Origin: JAHDCC01 sp964551835
Lineage (GTDB): Bacteria > Actinomycetota > Acidimicrobiia > Acidimicrobiales > SZUA-35
NCBI GenBank assembly: GCA_964551835.1
Contig: CAZKEM010000037.1
Coordinates: 1 to 55,625 of the forward strand
Length of the DNA: 55,625 nucleotides
Direction: 5' to 3'
Translations under genes and position numbers: made by a program
Part shown: piece after piece, positions 52,021 through 55,625 of the stretch
Layout: every line of letters begins with the position of its first letter
Numbering within the stretch: the first letter of the stretch is position 1
Notes under the pieces: model-generated
Database searches by the model: none
What the model saw: only the letters and a program-made list of their open reading frames with translations
What the model was told of the DNA's origin: nothing

Positions 52021-52085
52021 GAAGACGACTCTAGCATGGGTTAGGGGTTCTGCCGTGGCGGAGATACGCCATGGGAGCTGACCGC

Positions 52086-52859
52086 TCAGAAAACCCCGGG
52101 GAATTGTCCGCCGTCAAGCAGCAGGTTCTGACCGGTCATATGTCCAGTCACGCATAGAAACAGGCACGTCATGCCAACTTCTTCGGGTTGACCAAAACGC
52201 CCAGACGGTATACCTTCAAGCCATTCGGTGCGTACTTCTTCCAGCGAACGCGACTGCATCCTTGCCTGGGCTTCGAGTACATTTTGCAGGCGCCGAGTTT
52301 CAAACGGTCCTGGGAGAATGTTGTTGATCGTCACGTTGTGTCTGGCTACATCACGGGCAAGACCGGCAACGAAACCGGTTAGTCCGCCACGTGCTCCGTT
52401 TGATAAACCAAGCACTCCGATCGGCGATTTTACCGCTGAAGATGTGATGTTGATAATCCGACCATACTTTCGACCAATCATTCCATCAATTGTGTTCTTG
52501 ATGAGTCCTATAGGGGTCAGCATGTTGGCATCGATCGCAGCGTGCCACTCTTCTTTCCCCCAATCTCTGAAGTCTCCGGCTGGCGGACCTTCCAGGTTCG
52601 TTACCAGTATGTCCGGTTCGGGGCAGGCTGCTTGGATGGAACGTTGCCCTTCGTCACTGCGTACGTCCGCTGACACAGCGGTAATTGCGCCGTTGCCGAG
52701 AGTAGCCAATTTCGCCGCAGCCTCGTCCAACGTTGACTGAGTGCGCGCGACAACAACGACATCAGCATGGTACGTTGCCAACGCCCGGGCGCACTCATAC
52801 CCGAGGCCTCGACTGGCGCCGCAAACAATCGCTTTACGTCCTGAAAGGTCGATCTCCGT
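52086..52859 (-). CDS. SDR-family oxidoreductase without an ordinary start codon
   Basis: The Rossmann fold is complete only if the frame is read from an ACG at 52857-52859: EIDLSGRKAIVCGASRGLGY carries the cofactor motif GASRGLG. From there to the stop there are 257 residues, the normal SDR length. TTG 52781 is the first ordinary start and would delete the cofactor site. Relatives begin MEIDLSGRK-like, so ACG probably stands for ATG. Later blocks are ADVRSDEGQ, DILVTNLEG, RIINITSSAVKSP, GLSNGARGGLTGF and LPGPFETRR. The catalytic Tyr and Lys positions are Ser and Arg. The frame is the same as the upstream hydratase frame, separated by TGA only. Confidence 0.75.
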   Translation of the reverse strand, partial: TEIDLSGRKAIVCGASRGLGYECARALATYHADVVVVARTQSTLDEAAAKLATLGNGAITAVSADVRSDEGQRSIQAACPEPDILVTNLEGPPAGDFRDWGKEEWHAAIDANMLTPIGLIKNTIDGMIGRKYGRIINITSSAVKSPIGVLGLSNGARGGLTGFVAGLARDVARHNVTINNILPGPFETRRLQNVLEAQARMQSRSLEEVRTEWLEGIPSGRFGQPEEVGMTCLFLCVTGHMTGQNLLLDGGQFPGVF

Positions 52860-52862
52860 GGT

Positions 52863-53630
52863 TCACCCAAACCTTGCTGTTACGTCACCGAAGTGGGTGA
52901 AGTTCGACCTTATTCTATCTCCCTTTGACACCGCGTATTGCTTGGTAAACGAGCCAGTCATTACCTGCATTTCCGGTTCGATCGCTAGGTCATAGTCGGA
53001 AAGGAAACCGGCAAGCCAGATTAGGGAATTGGCTGGGTTGCCGAGGACTTCTTCTCCTGAAGCCTCTTCGGCAAATTTGCCGTTGACCTCGACTGCTACC
53101 TTGACTGTTGAGAGGTCTACCTCTGGGGTAAAGGCAACAAAAGGCCCCGTCACATAGGCACTTTGCTGAACGTTTCCGGCAACGGCCACCGGGAAGTCCG
53201 AGCCAAATACGCTGCGTTTCTCGATGACTTCAAGAGCAGGAGCGACGGCTTTGATGCTGGCCATAGCCTCCTTAAAAGAGACGTTTTTTCCTTCAAGGCG
53301 CTTGCCAACCTGAACGCAGAGCTCGTTTTCAATGCCAGGAGACACCATGTCATCGAACGGGAATTGCACGCTGTTATCACAATGGGCGGACACGAGTAGA
53401 TGTCCCATACAGGGCTCGTGAACGCCCTGTTGTTCCTGCATGGCCGGTGACGTTAACCCGACTTTCCAGCCCGCCAATTGCTCACCATCATCTTTGCGAC
53501 ATTCAAGGAGAGCAAATTGCACCTTGTAGGCTTCTTCTATCGTCAACCCACCTCCGAGGCCGGCCGGAAACCTCTCTCCTGCCCGGTAGAGCGCATGCAA
53601 CTCGGCGGCAATGTCCGCGGGTGATAACAT
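52863..53630 (-). CDS. 2-keto-4-pentenoate hydratase-like protein
   Basis: 255 residues of the fumarylacetoacetase superfamily, MhpD type, which hydrates 2-hydroxy-penta-2,4-dienoate in meta-cleavage of aromatics. Typical blocks are LTIEEAYKVQFALLE, LAGWKVGLTS, GHLLVS, IENELCVQVGKRL (metal ligands Glu-x-Glu), VAPALEVIEKR and the C-terminal GSFTKQYAVSKGDRI. ATG 53630 is preceded by AAAGGGG. The pairing with an SDR gene resembles catabolic operons, but no ring-cleavage gene is seen here. The substrate is therefore open. Confidence 0.88.
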   Translation of the reverse strand: MLSPADIAAELHALYRAGERFPAGLGGGLTIEEAYKVQFALLECRKDDGEQLAGWKVGLTSPAMQEQQGVHEPCMGHLLVSAHCDNSVQFPFDDMVSPGIENELCVQVGKRLEGKNVSFKEAMASIKAVAPALEVIEKRSVFGSDFPVAVAGNVQQSAYVTGPFVAFTPEVDLSTVKVAVEVNGKFAEEASGEEVLGNPANSLIWLAGFLSDYDLAIEPEMQVMTGSFTKQYAVSKGDRIRSNFTHFGDVTARFG

Positions 53631-53948
53631 CTTGACCCCTTTCTTTATCGGTCTAATAGTAGCCGAGATCGTTAGAAAGATCCTTCCCCATTGTTCATAT
53701 TGTGGCGATCTGGCGGCCCGTACCCGGCGGTGACCCATTGACGCGATCGTTGGCACGGTTTGCGATGGTCACTGTGGATCGCAATCCCGCGATGCCAGAT
53801 TCCGAGGAGCCACCGAGCGAGGGGTTTTTCTCGATCGATCAAGCCGTGACGGCTAGGTCTCAGATCGGAACACCGAACCTTGAGTCGTGCCGGGTGGTTG
53901 GTGATTATCCCGGGTCAGGAGTGTGGTGGGTGTTTGTTGTGGTGTGTT
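53631..53948. other. 318-base intergenic stretch
   Basis: It separates the hydratase promoter from the 3' end of the surface protein gene. An inverted repeat TTGCGAT/ATCGCAA with an 11-base spacer occurs at 53760-53784. A plus-strand frame from 53702 is open but has no family resemblance and runs into the surface gene, so I do not call it. No terminator is obvious. Confidence 0.35.
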
Positions 53949-55502
53949 TTAGGTTGGTTGGTTGAGGGTTTGTTTTTCTTTTCTGTTTCTGATGTAGAGG
54001 AGTGTGGCTCCGGCGAGGAATAGGCCGAGTGCTGCGAGTCCGAGGGGTAGGGTTGAGTTTCCGGTGAATGCTAGCCCTGGGGTTGAGCTTGAGCTTGAGC
54101 TTGAGCTTGGGTTTGAGCTGGGGGTTGGGGTGAGGGTGATGCTGGCGAGGTCGTGGTCGTCCTCGTCGCCGTTAGCGTTGCCGATTTCGTTGTCGGTTGG
54201 GTTTTCGGTGTTTGTTCCGTCGGGGGTTGAGTCGGTGTCGGTTAGTGGGTCGCCGTTAGGTAGGCGGATCAGGGCTCCGGTTTGGTCGGTTGGGTCGGCT
54301 GATTCGATTTCGGCGAGGTTGGTGAGGTCGGATCCGTCGATGACGGTGGTTGTGATGTCGACTGTGGTTGAGGTTCCGGGGGTGATTGGGCCCGCGATGT
54401 TGATGGTCGCGGTGCCGTTTGTTCCGGCGGTCCAGGTTGTGTCGTTGAGTGTGAGCCCGGTTGGTAGGTAGTCGATGATGTTGATGTTGGTGGCGTTGAC
54501 GTTGCCTTGGTTGAACACGGTGATGGTCCAGGTGACGGTGTCACCGATGGCTACTGTTGGGTTTGAACCGTCTTGGAGTGTTTTGCGTAGGGCGAGGTCG
54601 AAGTTAGCGACGGTTACGAGGGCGGGGTCGTGGTCGTCTTCGTCTTCGTCGGTGTTGTCAATGACGTCGTCGGTTGGGTCGCCGGGGTTTTCGGGTTGGT
54701 TGTCGTCGGTTTGGGTGTCGTTGGGGGTTGAGTCGACGTCGTCGCCGTCATCGGCTGATATTTCGGCCCAGTTGACGTGATCGCCGGGCGTTATGTCGGC
54801 GTCGGCGGTTAACGTGATGTCGATATCGACGCTGTCACCGGCTGGTAACGGTCCGGCGGTATAGGTTGGGGTGGTGCCGTTAGCGGTCCAGTCCGAATCG
54901 TTGAGTGTGAACCCGGTTGGGATGTAGTCGGTGATGGTGAACGTTGTGGCGTCGAGGGTGCCTTGGTTGGTGACGGTGATGGTGAATGTGACGTCTTCGC
55001 CGGGGGCGATTACCTCATCACCGGACGCTACGGTTTTGACTAGGGCGAGGTCGTAGAAGGCTGGGATGGTAAACCCGGCGTCGTAGCTGTGGTTGGTTTC
55101 ACCAGGAGCTAGCGCCGCGGCGGTCATGGTCAGCGTGTCAGGGTCGATATCGGAATCGTTGAGGTCGGTCCCGGCGGTGGCGTCTTGGGTGGTGGGCATC
55201 AAGTCCGCCACGGCCACACCTGCTGGCAGGTTGGTGGTCGAGGTCGGGTCGATCACGATGGTGTACGCCTCGCCGTGCAAAAGACCGTCGAGGGCGGTGG
55301 CTTCCCACTGGCCGTTGGCGTCGGTCGTCAACACTAACGGAGCCGACAGTGAGCCGCCGGTGATGGTGACGGTCACCCCAGCAAGCGGCTGCTCGCCCGG
55401 GTCTTGGACACCGTCTTCGTCGAGATCAAGCCATACGTAATCGCCCAACGCGACCGGTAGGTCACAACCCTCAACATCACCAATACCAGCAGCCTTGCCC
55501 AA
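53949..55502 (-). CDS. DUF11-repeat cell-wall protein with LAFTG sorting signal
   Basis: 517 residues are visible in one frame, but the gene begins before it (see 55503-55625). Order: an SdrD-B-like domain (LGDYVWLDLDEDGVQDPGEQ), then two DUF11 domains starting YDLALVKTVASGD and FDLALRKTLQDGS, each with VTFTITVTNQGT / VTWTITVFNQGN and the PTGFTLND or PTGLTLND turn, a Ser-rich linker encoded by a TTGAGC-like repeat, and a sorting signal LAFTG, a hydrophobic segment (LPLGLAALGLFLAGATLLYI) and RNRKEK. LAFTG is the type used by class E sortases, so the protein should be linked to peptidoglycan. It is likely a large adhesin-like or structural protein. Confidence 0.8.
   Translation of the reverse strand: MGKAAGIGDVEGCDLPVALGDYVWLDLDEDGVQDPGEQPLAGVTVTITGGSLSAPLVLTTDANGQWEATALDGLLHGEAYTIVIDPTSTTNLPAGVAVADLMPTTQDATAGTDLNDSDIDPDTLTMTAAALAPGETNHSYDAGFTIPAFYDLALVKTVASGDEVIAPGEDVTFTITVTNQGTLDATTFTITDYIPTGFTLNDSDWTANGTTPTYTAGPLPAGDSVDIDITLTADADITPGDHVNWAEISADDGDDVDSTPNDTQTDDNQPENPGDPTDDVIDNTDEDEDDHDPALVTVANFDLALRKTLQDGSNPTVAIGDTVTWTITVFNQGNVNATNINIIDYLPTGLTLNDTTWTAGTNGTATINIAGPITPGTSTTVDITTTVIDGSDLTNLAEIESADPTDQTGALIRLPNGDPLTDTDSTPDGTNTENPTDNEIGNANGDEDDHDLASITLTPTPSSNPSSSSSSSSTPGLAFTGNSTLPLGLAALGLFLAGATLLYIRNRKEKQTLNQPT
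54083..54106 (-). repeat. Short TTGAGC microsatellite in the surface-protein gene
   Basis: Four tandem hexamers (TTGAGC on the plus strand) encode the Ser-rich linker just before the LAFTG signal. Length could vary by slippage and so change how far the protein stands from the wall. Confidence 0.7.
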
Positions 55503-55625
55503 CTAGCTGGCGGTGGTTGTGCCTGAGTAGAGCTGCAGGTCTGCCGTATTGGCTCCAGTGGTGGTATCAAACCAAGACAAGCCGCCTGTGCTACCGTTCG
55601 ACGGGTCCATGATCGAGACGACAAC
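55503..55625 (-). pseudogene. Upstream part of the surface-protein frame, cut off by an in-frame TAG
   Basis: Read on the minus strand the same frame continues upstream of the TTG at 55502: SIMDPSNGSTGGLSWFDTTT, then QLYSGTTTAS, TAG (55503-55505), then LGKAAGIGDVEGCDLP. Composition (Gly/Ser/Thr) is that of the same protein. A lone TAG therefore splits one gene, and the upstream portion leaves the window. It may be a real mutation, an error, or a recoded codon. Confidence 0.55.

Noticed and set aside
53702..53965. Plus-strand 87-codon frame in the 318-base gap
   Set aside because: No start signal or family likeness, and it overlaps the 3' end of the surface gene.
54004..55440. Plus-strand frames rich in Val and Ser opposite the surface protein
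   Set aside because: Shadows produced by the repetitive, codon-biased DUF11 gene.
1..55625. CRISPR arrays, insertion sequences, phage genes and toxin-antitoxin pairs
   Set aside because: Scanned both strands and found no array of short spaced repeats, transposase, integrase or similar gene.

Overview
The window is a chromosomal segment of a mid-GC bacterium that looks like an actinobacterium. I infer the class Acidimicrobiia, without a phylogeny to prove it. The grounds are the order tRNA-Ser / SRP RNA / dnaX / ybaB-like / recR, many GTG and TTG starts, a very long DivIVA-domain coiled-coil protein, a 478-residue glyceraldehyde-3-phosphate dehydrogenase of the long type, several NarL-type two-component pairs, a SigE-family sigma factor and a cell-wall protein ending in an LAFTG sorting signal. 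I see no phage, insertion sequence, CRISPR array or plasmid gene, so the unusual content lies in decaying genes, duplications and uncharacterised operons.

Layout. 1-10.5 kb holds tRNA-Ser(GGA), the SRP RNA, an ABC-F protein, a two-component system followed by an ABC-2 exporter, an MFS exporter on the other strand, then dnaX, a YbaB-type gene, recR and a small [2Fe-2S] protein. 10.5-15.7 kb holds metY behind a 478-base leader region with two strong hairpins, an endonuclease/exonuclease/phosphatase gene broken by a frameshift, two gene relics, and the DivIVA-domain gene. 15.9-23.8 kb holds a PAS-GGDEF-EAL protein, a polyprenyl diphosphate synthase, a GAF histidine kinase with a tandem TGEFSP repeat, its regulator, and two tandem lipoproteins that share a nearly identical 170-bp 5' end. 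23.8-30 kb is a minus-strand run: ung, a lipoprotein, a VOC protein, a branched-chain-type solute-binding lipoprotein behind a perfect palindrome, and a NarL-type two-component pair. 30-38 kb carries a MacB/FtsX-type ABC transporter, an ABC exporter, a GH26-like lipoprotein and a DUF389 membrane protein.

38.6-45.5 kb has a SigE-family sigma factor coupled to two related membrane-anchored beta-propeller-like proteins, a YceI protein, a PadR regulator whose partner HAAS/ABC genes have decayed, and a secreted SGNH hydrolase with a clear terminator. 45.6-51.3 kb holds GAPDH, a Na+/Ca2+ exchanger, a 5'-3' exonuclease, a membrane protein, an AlkB-like dioxygenase and a HAD hydrolase. 51.3-55.6 kb, on the minus strand, holds a lytic transglycosylase lipoprotein, an SDR enzyme with no ordinary start codon lying in frame just after a 2-keto-4-pentenoate hydratase-like gene, and a DUF11-repeat wall protein interrupted by an in-frame TAG.

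Recurring theme: sensing and envelope functions. Three HisKA_3/NarL pairs, one sigma/membrane-sensor operon and several lipoproteins sit beside transporters and envelope enzymes. Erosion is visible at 12.2-13.7 kb, 43.3-44.0 kb, 52.86 kb and 55.5 kb.
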